Part shown: piece after piece, positions 32,477 through 41,445 of the stretch
Position numbering within the stretch: position 1 is the first letter of the stretch
How the letters are laid out: every line of letters begins with the position of its first letter
From: Streptomyces griseorubiginosus
GTDB taxonomy: Bacteria; Actinomycetota; Actinomycetes; Streptomycetales; Streptomycetaceae
Direction of reading: 5' to 3'
NCBI RefSeq assembly: GCF_017614965.1
Contig: NZ_WVUG01000026.1
Location: 1-51,568 of the forward strand
DNA length: 51,568 bases
The notes under the pieces: model-generated
What the model was told of the DNA's origin: nothing
Databases searched by the model: none
What the model saw: only the letters and a program-made list of their open reading frames with translations
Made by a program: the position numbers and the translations under genes

Positions 32477-33654
32477 CCGACGCAGCCGAACTGAGGCGCC
32501 GTACACGGGAGTTGCTGGCCGCCTATCCGCCGGCGGGCACCGACCGTCTGGACTTCCTCAGGGCCCGCTTCGACGCGGGGCTGGCCTGGGTGCACTACCC
32601 CGAGGGCCTCGGTGGCCTGGGCGCGCCCCGGTCCCTGCAGACCGTCGTGGACGCCGAGTTGGAGGCCGCCGGGGCCCCCGACAACGATCCCCGGCGCATC
32701 GGCATCGGGCTGGGCATGGCCGCCCCGACGATCCTCAAGTACGGCACCGAGGAGCAGAAGCGGCGCTATCTGCGGCCCCTGTGGGTGGGGGAGGAGGTCT
32801 GGTGCCAGCTCTTCAGCGAGCCGGGCGCCGGCTCCGACCTGGCCGCGCTCGGCACGCGGGGCGTGCGTGAGGGCGACCAATGGGTGGTCAACGGGCAGAA
32901 GGTGTGGACGTCCAGCGCCCATCTCGCCCGCTGGGCCATCCTCATCGCCCGCACCGACCCGGACGTGCCCAAGCACGCCGGCATCACGTACTTCATCTGC
33001 GACATGACCGACCCCGGCGTCGAGGTCCGCCCGCTGCGGCAGATCACCGGCGAGGCGGAGTTCAACGAGGTCTTCCTGACCGACGTCCGCATCCCGGACT
33101 CCCGGCGCCTCGGCGAGGTCGGCGACGGCTGGCGGGTCGCGCAGACCACGCTGAACAATGAGCGCGTCGCCATCGGCGGCATGCGGCTGCCCCGCGAGGG
33201 CGGCATGATCGGCCCCGTCTCGAAAACCTGGCGCGAGCGGCCCGAGCTGCGCACCCACGACCTGCACCAGCGGCTGCTGAAGCTCTGGGTCGAATCCGAG
33301 GTCTCCCGCCTCACCGCCGAGCGCCTGCGCCAGCAGCTGGTCGCCGGCCAGCCCGGCCCCGAGGGCGCCGGCATGAAGCTCGCCTTCGCCCGCCTCAACC
33401 AGGAGATCAGCGGCCTGGAGGTCGAACTCCTCGGCGAGGAGGGACTGTTGTACGACGACTGGACGATGCGGCGCCCGGAGCTGGTGGACTTCACGGGCCG
33501 CGAGGCCGGCTACCGCTATTTGCGCTCCAAGGGCAACAGCATCGAGGGCGGGACCAGCGAGGTCCTGCTGAACATCATCGCCGAGCGGGTCCTGGGCCTG
33601 CCCGCCGAGCCGCGCACCGACAAGGACGTCGCCTGGAAGGACCTCGCCCGATGA
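32473..33654 (+). CDS. Acyl-CoA dehydrogenase, catalytic-Glu subunit
   Basis: The 393-aa flavoprotein has the FAD-binding CQLFSEPGAGSDLAALG and WVVNGQKVWTSSAH blocks. Near the end, GNSIEGGTSEVLLNIIAERVLG carries the catalytic Glu before GGT. ATG 32473 overlaps the reductase stop by 4 nt, and its own stop overlaps the next acyl-CoA dehydrogenase start by 4 nt. The pairing of a complete subunit with one lacking the base is the layout of actinobacterial heterotetrameric enzymes that act on steroid or other bulky acyl-CoAs. Confidence 0.92.
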   Translation: MTDAAELRRRTRELLAAYPPAGTDRLDFLRARFDAGLAWVHYPEGLGGLGAPRSLQTVVDAELEAAGAPDNDPRRIGIGLGMAAPTILKYGTEEQKRRYLRPLWVGEEVWCQLFSEPGAGSDLAALGTRGVREGDQWVVNGQKVWTSSAHLARWAILIARTDPDVPKHAGITYFICDMTDPGVEVRPLRQITGEAEFNEVFLTDVRIPDSRRLGEVGDGWRVAQTTLNNERVAIGGMRLPREGGMIGPVSKTWRERPELRTHDLHQRLLKLWVESEVSRLTAERLRQQLVAGQPGPEGAGMKLAFARLNQEISGLEVELLGEEGLLYDDWTMRRPELVDFTGREAGYRYLRSKGNSIEGGTSEVLLNIIAERVLGLPAEPRTDKDVAWKDLAR

Positions 33655-34724
33655 CCGACCTGCTGTACTCGGAGGAGGAAGAGGCGCTGCGGGCGGCCGT
33701 ACGGGACCTGCTCGCCGACCACTGCGACGCCCCGGGCGTCATCGCCCGCACCGAGTCCGACGCCCCGCACGACCTCGCCGCCTGGAAGGCCCTCGTCGAC
33801 GGCATGGGCCTCGCGGGCCTGCTGGTGCCCGAGGCGCAGGGCGGCCAGGGCGTCACCCACCGCGAAGTCGCCGTCGTACTGGAGGAGTTGGGCCGCGCGG
33901 TCGCCCCCGTGCCCTACCTCGCCAGCGCCGTCGTCGCCACCGAGGCCCTGCTGGAGTGCGGGGACGAGGACCTGCTCGGCCGACTGGCCTCCGGACGGGA
34001 CATCGGGGTGCTCGCGGTCGGACTGCACCGGGCTCCCGGCACCGCGTTCCCCGCCGTACGGCTGGAAGGCGGCGCCCTGCACGGGGAGTTGACCGGCATC
34101 GCGGACGCCGCCGTGGCGGACGTACTGCTGGTGCCGGCCGAGGACGGCGGGCTGTACGCGGTGGAGGCCGCCGACGCGACCGTCATCCCGCAGGTGTCCC
34201 TGGATCTCACCCGGCCGCTGGCCACCGTCACGCTCGACGGCGCCCGGGGCCGACCCCTCGGCGACGCCGGACCCGCCGTCCGGCGGGCGCTGCGGGCCGG
34301 TGCCGGACTGCTCGCCTCCGAGCAACTCGGGCTCGCGGAGTGGACGTTGACACAGACCGTGCGCTACCTGAAGGAGCGCAAGCAGTTCAACCGGCCCGTC
34401 GGCGGCTTCCAGGCGCTCAAGCACCGGCTCGCCCAGCTGTGGCTGGAGGTCGCGAGCCTGCGTGCCGCTGCCCGCAACGCGGCCGACGCGCTCGCCACCG
34501 GCGAGGACACCGACCTCGCGGTGGCCGTCGCCCAGGCCTACGCGTCGCCCGTCGCCGTCCACGCCGCCGAGGAGGCGCTGCAGTTGCACGCAGGCATCGG
34601 CATGACCTGGGAACACCCCGTCCATCTCTACCTCAAGCGGGCCAAGGCCGATTCGATCGCCTACGGCACGGCCGGCGCCCACCGCGGCGCGGTGGGCGAA
34701 CTCGTCGACCTGCAGGCCCCCTGA
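33651..34724 (+). CDS. Acyl-CoA dehydrogenase, partner subunit lacking the catalytic Glu
   Basis: The 357-aa protein keeps the C-terminal acyl-CoA dehydrogenase helices (YLKERKQFNRPVGGFQALKH and LQLHAGIGMTWEHPVHLYLKR). The final motif reads SIAYGTAGAHR where active enzymes have FEGTSEIQR, so the catalytic Glu is replaced. The middle FAD region is also weak. In mycobacterial pairs such as ChsE4-ChsE5 one subunit of an alpha2beta2 complex lacks the base in the same way. ATG 33651 overlaps the previous stop by 4 nt and a strong terminator follows, so it closes the operon. Confidence 0.9.
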   Translation: MTDLLYSEEEEALRAAVRDLLADHCDAPGVIARTESDAPHDLAAWKALVDGMGLAGLLVPEAQGGQGVTHREVAVVLEELGRAVAPVPYLASAVVATEALLECGDEDLLGRLASGRDIGVLAVGLHRAPGTAFPAVRLEGGALHGELTGIADAAVADVLLVPAEDGGLYAVEAADATVIPQVSLDLTRPLATVTLDGARGRPLGDAGPAVRRALRAGAGLLASEQLGLAEWTLTQTVRYLKERKQFNRPVGGFQALKHRLAQLWLEVASLRAAARNAADALATGEDTDLAVAVAQAYASPVAVHAAEEALQLHAGIGMTWEHPVHLYLKRAKADSIAYGTAGAHRGAVGELVDLQAP

Positions 34725-34737
34725 CGGTCACTTGGTG

Positions 34738-34763
34738 AAGCCCGCCCCACCTGGGGCGGGCTT
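34738..34763 (+). terminator. Intrinsic terminator of the acyl-CoA dehydrogenase operon
   Basis: AAGCCCGCCCC and GGGGCGGGCTT form a perfect 11-bp stem with a 4-nt ACCT loop, 13 nt after the stop, followed by CTTCTTCG. Confidence 0.85.
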
Positions 34764-34895
34764 CTTCGTGCGCCCGTGCCGCAGGAGTGAACGGGTGACG
34801 GCAGTCCGGCCAACTCCTGGCATGTACAGGTTCATAGGGTGCCAACGCGCCTCATACTCCCTGTGGTTCCGACCCGCCCCACAGGGAGGCAGAAC

Positions 34896-35759
34896 ATGGC
34901 CCTCGTCACCCGCCGCAGAGCCCTCACCACCTTCGGCGCCACGCTCGCCGCCGTGCTCGCCCCGCCGGCCGGCAGCGCGTTCGCGGACGGACGCAGGCAC
35001 ACCAAGCGCCCGTTGTGGCGCGCCCACGCCCACAACGACTACGAGCACCCGCGCCCCCTCTTCGACGCGCTCGACCACCGGTTCGGCAGCGTCGAGGCCG
35101 ACATCTTCCTCGTCGGCGACCAGCTGCTGATCGGGCACACCGTCGACGACCTCGACCCGACCCGCACCCTGGAGTCCCTCTACCTCGACCCGCTGGCCCA
35201 CATCGTCAAGGCCAACCACGGCTCCGTGTACCGGGGTTGGCACCGGCCGCTGCAGCTGCTCATCGACATCAAGACCGAGGGCTCCTCCACCTACCTCGAA
35301 CTCGACCGCCATCTCCAGCGCTACAAGCACCTGTTCACGACCTACGCCCACGGCCGCGTCCACCCCGGCGCCGTCACCAACGTCATCTCCGGCGACCGGG
35401 CCGCACGCATCCCCATGGAGGCGCAGAGCGTGCGCCGCGCCTTCTACGACGGCCGCCTCACCGACCTCGGCACCTCGGCGCCCGCCTCCTTCGTCCCGCT
35501 GATCAGCGACAACTGGCAGCTCAACTTCACCTGGCTGGGCGTGGGCGCCTTCCCCGACGCCGAGCGGCAGAAGCTGCGCGGCATCATCGGGCAGGCGCAC
35601 AAGGCCGGGCAGAAGGTGCGGTTCTGGAACACTCCCGACGTGGCCGGGTCCGCCCGGGACGCGCTGTGGGCCGAACTGCTCGCCGCCGACGTCGACTACT
35701 TCAACACCGACGACCTCGCCGGACTGGAGTCCTTCCTGGACTCCCACAAGGCGGGCTGA
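34896..35759 (+). CDS. Tat-exported phosphodiesterase-like protein (PI-PLC/GDPD-like TIM barrel)
   Basis: The 287-aa product has a twin-arginine leader (TRRRALTTFGATLAAVLAPP). The mature part starts with WRAHAHNDYEHPRPL and EADIFLVGDQLLIGH. This His/Asp/Glu pattern, and the final VDYFNTDDLAGLESFL strand, resemble glycerophosphodiester phosphodiesterase and PI-phospholipase C barrels. A central LLIDIKTEG strand fits the same fold. ATG 34896 has GGGAGG 6 nt upstream; the longer frame from 34839 lacks a ribosome site. It probably cleaves an extracytoplasmic phosphodiester, but the substrate is not shown. Confidence 0.85.
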   Translation: MALVTRRRALTTFGATLAAVLAPPAGSAFADGRRHTKRPLWRAHAHNDYEHPRPLFDALDHRFGSVEADIFLVGDQLLIGHTVDDLDPTRTLESLYLDPLAHIVKANHGSVYRGWHRPLQLLIDIKTEGSSTYLELDRHLQRYKHLFTTYAHGRVHPGAVTNVISGDRAARIPMEAQSVRRAFYDGRLTDLGTSAPASFVPLISDNWQLNFTWLGVGAFPDAERQKLRGIIGQAHKAGQKVRFWNTPDVAGSARDALWAELLAADVDYFNTDDLAGLESFLDSHKAG

Positions 35760-35809
35760 GAACCACACGTTCGGAGGACAGGTCAGCCGCCCGGACGAAC
35801 CCCTCGCTA

Positions 35810-35856
35810 CGCCACACTTGCGGCCGAAAGCCGTGAACCGCAGGTGCGGCGTGGCG
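35810..35856 (+). promoter_or_regulatory. Structured 5' leader of the 64-aa membrane protein
   Basis: CGCCAC pairs with GTGGCG, and the inner arms ACTTGCGG and CCGCAGGT pair at 7 of 8 positions with a 5-nt bulge. The 3' base of the stem runs into the GGAGGAGG ribosome site at 35855, so folding could limit translation. Confidence 0.45.
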
Positions 35857-35869
35857 GAGGAGGTTGACG

Positions 35870-36064
35870 ATGGCGATTTCCATCTCTGTGGTGCTGCTGT
35901 TCCTGATCCTGGCGGTGATCTTCCTGCGCAGCGGCGGGCTGAAGTTCTCGCACGCCCTGGTCTGCATGCTGCTCGGCTTCTTCCTGGCCGGCACCAGCAT
36001 GGCGCCCACGATCCACAGCGGCCTCACGGCGACCGCCGACATCGTCAGCAGCCTGCATCCGTGA
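35870..36064 (+). CDS. 64-aa two-helix membrane protein
   Basis: The 64-aa product starts at ATG 35870, 7 nt after GGAGGAGG. Helix 1 is about ISISVVLLFLILAVIFL and helix 2 about HALVCMLLGFFLAGTSM. A polar loop (RSGGLKFSH) lies between, and the tail ends in Ser/His/Pro. It looks like a small hypothetical membrane family that I have seen in Streptomyces genomes but cannot name. The preceding gene is 110 nt away and the next gene converges. No function can be assigned. Confidence 0.75.
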   Translation: MAISISVVLLFLILAVIFLRSGGLKFSHALVCMLLGFFLAGTSMAPTIHSGLTATADIVSSLHP

Positions 36065-36076
36065 GGCCGTGCGCGG

Positions 36077-37324
36077 TCACCGCTTGACGAAGACCCCGAT
36101 GCCGTTGGGGACCGGGCGCTCCGCGTCCCCGGACGGATGATTGCGTACGGTCACGCCGCTCGCGCCCGGTGCCCGGGCGACCAGGGTGGTCGAGCCGCCG
36201 CCGTCCAGGCTGAAGGCGTCCACCGATCCCAACGCCCGCATCTCGGCCGCCACTTCGGCGATCGTCAGGCCCTTGCGGTACTGGGGCGCGCCGTCGAGTG
36301 CGAACAGCAGAACGCGTCTGCCGCCGTCCGCGATGCCGACGGCCGTCCGTACCGCCGCCGTGCCGTTGTCCAGCCCGGCCAGCGGCCGTCCGCCCCTGAG
36401 CACCGGGTAGCCGCCCAGGGCGAAGCGGTACGGGATCCTGGAGGTGGCCGCTACCAGACGGTGCGTCACCTTCACCCGCGCCCCCTTCACGAGCCTGCGC
36501 AGCCGGTCCGCGCCCGCCTCCCGGCCGAGGAGGACCGTGGTCCCCGTCGCGATCGCGCCGGCACCCGGTGTGGCCGACGTCGACACCACCCGGCCGTGCC
36601 GGACCGTCACCTCATAGGTGTCCTTGCTGCACGCGGCCGCCCGGTCCGTGTCCGTGCCGCAGGTGGCACGCAGCCGGGAGACGCCGCCCCAGTCCGAGGT
36701 GAACGCGCCCACCGAGTTCACGGGCAGCGCGAACTGGTTGAGCCCGCCGAGCGGCAGGCGCCCCGCCGGTGTGCGGACCGTCCCCTGGAGGGCCAGGTGG
36801 TCCAGCCGGGCCCTGCGGTCGATGCCCACCCCGAGCACGTCCTCGGTGCTGGTGCCGGGCGGCAGCGCCGGGCCGAAGCGCTGGCCGTCCGGCACGTTCG
36901 CCTTCAGCGGGTGGCCGTTCGCGATCGCCGGTCCGTCCGTGGAGCCGGTGGCCTCGACGCCAGGGTGCTGGGTCTCGGTGATGTTGAAGAAGTCGCCGTT
37001 GACGCCCGCGACGGCGCGCTGGGCGTCGGCGAGCCGGGAGACGGGCGCCCGGGCGGCCACCGCGCCCGGGTACAGCAGGTCGAGCCGGACGTGGGTGTCG
37101 CGCAGGTCGACGGTCACCAGATGGGCGTGGGTGAGCCCCTTCGACCCCTGGACGTCGAACTGCCGGTAGGTGACGCCCTTCGCTATCGCGGTGACGGCGG
37201 GTACGCCGCTGGCCGGTGCCGCCCCCACCAGGGCGGCACCGGCCAGCGCACCGAATGCCGTGAGAAGAGCGAGTACGGATCTGTTGGATCTGCCTGCCGG
37301 TAAACGCCTCTGACGATGCGTCAC
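36077..37324 (-). CDS. Secreted phosphodiester glycosidase family (NAGPA-like) protein
   Basis: The 415-aa product has an N-terminal signal (SVLALLTAFGALAGAAL) and a C-terminal NAGPA-type domain. Typical pieces are AVAGVNGDFFNI, the FALGGYPVLRGG segment, RTAVGIADGGRRVLLFALDG and SVDAFSLDGGGSTTLVAR near the end. The family removes sugars linked through phosphodiesters; eukaryotic uncovering enzyme is the known example, and bacterial substrates such as wall polymers are suspected. GTG 37324 has AGGGGG about 5 nt upstream. It converges with the 64-aa gene, 12 nt apart. Confidence 0.88.
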   Translation of the reverse strand: MTHRQRRLPAGRSNRSVLALLTAFGALAGAALVGAAPASGVPAVTAIAKGVTYRQFDVQGSKGLTHAHLVTVDLRDTHVRLDLLYPGAVAARAPVSRLADAQRAVAGVNGDFFNITETQHPGVEATGSTDGPAIANGHPLKANVPDGQRFGPALPPGTSTEDVLGVGIDRRARLDHLALQGTVRTPAGRLPLGGLNQFALPVNSVGAFTSDWGGVSRLRATCGTDTDRAAACSKDTYEVTVRHGRVVSTSATPGAGAIATGTTVLLGREAGADRLRRLVKGARVKVTHRLVAATSRIPYRFALGGYPVLRGGRPLAGLDNGTAAVRTAVGIADGGRRVLLFALDGAPQYRKGLTIAEVAAEMRALGSVDAFSLDGGGSTTLVARAPGASGVTVRNHPSGDAERPVPNGIGVFVKR

Positions 37325-37399
37325 ACTGCCCCCTGAGGTCTCGTCAACTGTCCCGGGTACCAGGGGAAGTGCAGCAGAAGACGGGAACCCGCGGGGTGG

Positions 37400-37759
37400 C
37401 TAGGCGTCGACTACACGAGAACGGGTGAGAAAACGCACCCCCTCGGGTGCCTCCAGCGAGAAACCGCTGCCACGGCCCGCCACGACGTCCACGATCAGCC
37501 GGGTGTGGCTCCAGGCCCCGTACTGGCTTCGCGCCATCCAGAACGTCACCGGCTCCGGCACGCCCTCGACCTCCAGCTCCGCCAGCAGCACGTCCGAACC
37601 GCCGGTGCGGAACTCGCCGTCGGGATAGCACATGGGCGCGCTGCCGTCGCAGCAGCCGCCGGACTGATGGAACATCAGCGGTCCGTGCGTGGCCCGCAGC
37701 CGGCGCAGCAACTCGGCGGCCGCGGGAGTGAGCTCGACACGCGGGGTCTCCTCGTCCAT
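37400..37759 (-). CDS. DUF779 domain protein
   Basis: The 119-aa product is rich in Cys: FHQSGGCCDGSAPMCYPDGEF is the DUF779 signature, and SQYGAWSHTRLIVDVV and GSGFSLEAPEGVRFLTRS follow. DUF779 genes usually sit beside aldehyde dehydrogenases, but here the neighbours are a glycosidase and a transport-like protein. The Cys cluster could bind metal. ATG 37759 is preferred, and the extension to 37843 is arginine-rich and without a ribosome site. The true role is unknown. Confidence 0.87.
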   Translation of the reverse strand: MDEETPRVELTPAAAELLRRLRATHGPLMFHQSGGCCDGSAPMCYPDGEFRTGGSDVLLAELEVEGVPEPVTFWMARSQYGAWSHTRLIVDVVAGRGSGFSLEAPEGVRFLTRSRVVDA

Positions 37760-37848
37760 GGCGCCAGGGCAGCACACCCGACGTTGCGAGAGGGTTGCAC
37801 ACTCCCGCCTCGCCTCCGGTGACGGGCGCTGCGGCTCGGGCACATCGG

Positions 37849-39111
37849 TCAGGCCGGCTGGGGTGTCAGGCGCGCGTGGCCCCTGCGGTCGTAGTAGCGG
37901 GTCATGGCGAAGCCGAAGAGCAGGGCGAGGGCCGTGCCGATGGCGATCATGATCCAGGAGCGGGTCAGGCCGGCGTCACCGCGGGCGTCGAAGTAGAGGA
38001 TGGCGCGCACTCCGTCGCTGAGCTGGCGCATGGGCTCGAAGTGGGAGAGGAAGCGGTAGAAGCCGGGGACGGCCTGCAGGGGGACGGTGGCTCCGGAGGA
38101 CGGCAGGCCCAGCACGATGAAGACGAACATGGAGACCAGCTGGCCGATCCCGCCGAACGCGGCGTTGATGGCCTGCACGCCGAGGCCGACGGCGAGGGAC
38201 GCGCAGTAGGAGTAGATCCACAGCAGGGGGAGATGGCCGGCGTCCATGTCCAGGATGGTGATCGTCGCGAGCATGATCAGGGAGACGGTGAGGACCGTGA
38301 TGCCCGCGGTCATGGCCATCTTCAGCAGCAGCGTCTGGGTGCGGTTGATCGGGACCGTGGGCAGCCGGGTGTGCCAGGGGCCGATCTCGTTGTCGGCGTA
38401 GCCGAGCGAGGTGTCGACGGCGTTGCTGATGACGTTGCCGCCGATGAAGCCGGCCAGCACGAGCAGCAGGGTGTAGTAGAAGGCGCTCAGACCCAGGCCG
38501 CTGTGGCCGCCGAGGGGATGGCCGACCTGGGTGACGACGTTGACGGGGTCGGCCAGCAGCAGCTTGGTCGTGGCGTCGGCCCGCGCGTCCGCCCGGGTGA
38601 GCTGCTTGCCGATGGTCTGTGACGCCTGGTGCGCGGCCTGCGTGGTGATCTGACTGGCGAGGGAGGAACCCAGGCTGCCCTTGCCGGGGTTGGTCAGCAC
38701 CGTCATCGTGGGCCGCTCGGTGGCGTCGCTGGTGGCGAGCGCGGTGACGGAGTCCGTGAAGTTCGCCGGGATGACCAGGGCGCCGTACACCTTCCCGGAG
38801 TCGAGCTGGTCCTGCGCCTCGGCGAGCGTCAGGGTGCGCCACGACGCCTTGTCGCTGGAGGTGTCGGAGGTGATGGCGGCGGCGATCTGCGTGCCCGCGT
38901 TCTGCCGCTGACCGGCCGGCGGTCTGCCCGTGTCCCCGTTGACCAGGGCGATCGGCAGATGGCGCAGATCGCCCTGCGGGTTGACGATGCCACCCATGTA
39001 GAGGAGGGACAGCAACAGGGCGAGCAGCCCGGTGAGAAGGGTGGGCATCACCCACAGCTTGGGGCGGCCCAGCAGGGTGACGGCACGGGCCGGGGGACTG
39101 GCGTCGGCCAT
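37849..39111 (-). CDS. DUF3533-like membrane protein (ABC-2/YhgE-type topology)
   Basis: The 420-aa protein has one N-terminal helix (VMPTLLTGLLALLLSLLYMG) and a ~180-residue extracytoplasmic part (VNPQGDLRHLPIALVNGD, then YGALVIPANFTDSV). Five or six C-terminal helices follow, including AFYYTLLLVLAGFIGGNV, LTVSLIMLATITIL and WIMIAIGTALALLFGFAM. This is the layout of YhgE/Pip and DUF3533 proteins, related to ABC-2 permeases but without an ATPase gene nearby. ATG 39111 has GGAG upstream. Export of small molecules or envelope stress are guesses. It diverges from the Tat-exported hydroxylase with a 206-nt gap. Confidence 0.82.
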   Translation of the reverse strand: MADASPPARAVTLLGRPKLWVMPTLLTGLLALLLSLLYMGGIVNPQGDLRHLPIALVNGDTGRPPAGQRQNAGTQIAAAITSDTSSDKASWRTLTLAEAQDQLDSGKVYGALVIPANFTDSVTALATSDATERPTMTVLTNPGKGSLGSSLASQITTQAAHQASQTIGKQLTRADARADATTKLLLADPVNVVTQVGHPLGGHSGLGLSAFYYTLLLVLAGFIGGNVISNAVDTSLGYADNEIGPWHTRLPTVPINRTQTLLLKMAMTAGITVLTVSLIMLATITILDMDAGHLPLLWIYSYCASLAVGLGVQAINAAFGGIGQLVSMFVFIVLGLPSSGATVPLQAVPGFYRFLSHFEPMRQLSDGVRAILYFDARGDAGLTRSWIMIAIGTALALLFGFAMTRYYDRRGHARLTPQPA

Positions 39112-39202
39112 GGTTCTCCGTAGGTCGTGGGGACGGGGGCATCCACCGCACATCTGCGCATCCCAGAGCCTACGGACGGCGAGGGGCAGACGAACGCAAC
39201 CT

Positions 39203-39225
39203 GACCGAACGGCCCTGAACCGGTC
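39203..39225. promoter_or_regulatory. Possible operator in the DUF3533/hydroxylase divergent region
   Basis: GACCG and CGGTC are 5-bp arms with a 13-nt spacer; a second pair CCGTAGG (39118-39124) and CCTACGG (39169-39175) brackets the DUF3533 leader. No clear promoter was found for either gene in this 206-nt gap. Confidence 0.25.
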
Positions 39226-39317
39226 GGAGCCCCCGTACGTACCTCTCAGGCAACCCACAGGACGGCCGCACCCTCCTACCGGTTGACGTAGTGGGCGACA
39301 CATCCGAGGAGTGTCCG

Positions 39318-41435
39318 TTGGACCGCATCGAGTCCTCCCCCTCCGAACCGCGCGCGGTCTCCCGCCGCAGGTTCATGGTCTACTCCCTGTCCGCCGCCAC
39401 CCTCACCGTCGCCGCCCCGCTCGCCTGCGACACCTCCAGGGCGCAGGGCTCCGAGCCCGCCGGCGCGGTGGCCACCGGCGACGACGACGAGATGCTGGTC
39501 CTGGAGGTCACCAAGGCGAACCGGGTGGTCGTACGGCTGCCCCGCGTCGAGGTCGGCCAGGGCGTCACCACCGCCGTCGCCATGATGATCGCCGAGGAGC
39601 TGGACGCCCGCCTCGCCGACGTCGACATCCCCCTCGCGGACGCCCGCACCAAGGGCAACCAGTCCACCGGGGGCTCCAGTTCCGTCCGATCGCTGTACGA
39701 CCCCGCACGCCGGCTCGCCGCCACGGCCCGCGCGAGACTGGTGACGGCGGCCGCGCATCGCTGGCACCTGCCCGCCCGGACCCTGCACACCCGGGACACC
39801 ATGGTCCTCGCCCCCGACGGCCGTAAGGCGAGCTTCGGCTCCCTCAGCGCGGACGCGGCCCGCATCCGCCGCACCGAGGTCTCCGCCCGGCCCCGCCCGG
39901 CCGCCCGGCACAAGGTGATCGGCCGGCCGACGAACCGGATCGACGCCCGGGACATCGTCACCGGAAAGGCGAAGTTCACCGGAGACCTGACCGTGGCCGG
40001 GGCGAAGCCTACCGTGGTCGCCAGGCCGCCGACGCTCGGCGGCCGGGTCGTCTCGGTCGACGACCGGGCGGCGCGCGCCCTGCCGGGCGTCCACGCCGTG
40101 CTGAGGGTGCCCGGCGGGATCGCCGTGGTCGCCGAGTCCTTCCACCACGCCTTCACCGCCCGGGACGCCCTGAAGATCAAGTGGGCGCCGGGCCCGATGA
40201 GCTCGCTGTCCGACGCCGGCATCCGCTCCCGGCTGCGGGCCGCGCTCCCCGCGCTGGGCTCACCGCCGCGCGGATCGACGCAGGTTGAGGGCGAGTTCGA
40301 GTTCGCGTTCGTCAGCCACGCGCCGATGGAGGTGCTGACCGCGATCGCGGACGTGCGCGCCCACCGGGCGGAGCTGTGGTTCTCCACGCAGACTCCGATG
40401 GAGGCGCGCGACACCATCGCGTCCGCCGTCGGACTGCCCGCCTCCGCCGTCACGGTGCATGTGATCCGCGGCGGCGGCTCGTTCGGGCGCCGGCTGACCT
40501 TCGACGCGGCGATCGAGGCGGCCCTGATATCCAAGGCCGCGGGGCGACCCGTCAAGCTGATGTGGAGCCGCAACGACGACACCCGGCACGGCCGGATGCG
40601 CCCCGCAAGCCACCACCGCATCCGCGCCAGCCACCAGAACGGCCGGGTGATCGCCTTCGCCCACGCGATGGCCTCGGTCAACGAGTCGTCCGGCAAGAGC
40701 GGGGTCGACCAGGCGTCCTTCGTACGGCGGGCTTCCGGACCCGCGCCCAGTGACTCCGGGCTCTACAACTTCGGCCGTCTGTCCGGGGATTCGGGCGGGG
40801 TCGACCTTCCGATCCCGCTCGGCGCCTGGCGGTCGGTCGACGCCGGAACCGCGCGGACCGCGGAGGAGATCCTCGTCGACGAGATCGCCGCGAGCCTCGG
40901 CGAGGACGCGGTCGCCTTCCGCCGTACGACCCTGCGCAGCACGTCCGTCCGGGCCGTGCTGGACAAGGTCGCCCTGGCCGGGGGCTGGGGGCGGGCCCTG
41001 CCCGCCGGGCACGGGCAGGGCGTGGCCGTGCACGAGGAGTACGGCTCCCGCGTGGCCTGCCTCGCGGAGATCGACGCGACCGACCCGCGCCGGCCCCGGG
41101 TGACCCGGGTGGTGATGGCCGCCGACGTCGGCACGGTGATCAATCCCCGGGGCCTCGAGGCCCAGCTCATGGGCACGGCGATCGACGGGATCTCCACCGT
41201 GCTGTCGGCCGGTCTGCACATCGACCGGGGTGCCGTGCGCGAGGGCAGCTTCGCCGACTTCCACTGGGCCCGGCAGCGCCACGCCCCGCTGCACTTCGAG
41301 GCGCACGTCATGCCGTCCACGGCGGACCCGGGAGGCGCCGGGGAGCTGGGGGTGCCGGCCGCCTCCGGGGCCGTCGCCAACGCCTACGCCCGCGCGACCG
41401 GCACCAAGCCGCGCCGCTTCCCGCTGAGCTTCTGA
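39318..41435 (+). CDS. Molybdenum hydroxylase large subunit, IorB-like, Tat-exported
   Basis: The 705-aa molybdopterin-binding subunit belongs to the xanthine dehydrogenase/isoquinoline oxidoreductase-beta group. TTG 39318 is chosen because GAGGAG is 6 nt upstream; GTG 39291 has no ribosome site. A twin-arginine leader (SRRRFMVYSLSAATLTVAAPLAC) is near residue 24. Family blocks are RVEVGQGVTTAVAMMIAEELD, NQSTGGSSSVRS, VIRGGGSFGRRLTFDA and, at the end, GGAGELGVPAASGAVANA with the catalytic Glu. The [2Fe-2S] subunit gene follows 10 nt later, in reverse of the usual order. Aldehydes or N-heteroaromatics are the likely substrates. Confidence 0.88.
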   Translation: MDRIESSPSEPRAVSRRRFMVYSLSAATLTVAAPLACDTSRAQGSEPAGAVATGDDDEMLVLEVTKANRVVVRLPRVEVGQGVTTAVAMMIAEELDARLADVDIPLADARTKGNQSTGGSSSVRSLYDPARRLAATARARLVTAAAHRWHLPARTLHTRDTMVLAPDGRKASFGSLSADAARIRRTEVSARPRPAARHKVIGRPTNRIDARDIVTGKAKFTGDLTVAGAKPTVVARPPTLGGRVVSVDDRAARALPGVHAVLRVPGGIAVVAESFHHAFTARDALKIKWAPGPMSSLSDAGIRSRLRAALPALGSPPRGSTQVEGEFEFAFVSHAPMEVLTAIADVRAHRAELWFSTQTPMEARDTIASAVGLPASAVTVHVIRGGGSFGRRLTFDAAIEAALISKAAGRPVKLMWSRNDDTRHGRMRPASHHRIRASHQNGRVIAFAHAMASVNESSGKSGVDQASFVRRASGPAPSDSGLYNFGRLSGDSGGVDLPIPLGAWRSVDAGTARTAEEILVDEIAASLGEDAVAFRRTTLRSTSVRAVLDKVALAGGWGRALPAGHGQGVAVHEEYGSRVACLAEIDATDPRRPRVTRVVMAADVGTVINPRGLEAQLMGTAIDGISTVLSAGLHIDRGAVREGSFADFHWARQRHAPLHFEAHVMPSTADPGGAGELGVPAASGAVANAYARATGTKPRRFPLSF

Positions 41436-41445
41436 GAAGGACCCC

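Noticed and set aside
39282..39293. TTGACG as the promoter of the hydroxylase genes
   Set aside because: It is too close to the ribosome site (about 18 nt) to leave room for a -10 and leader.
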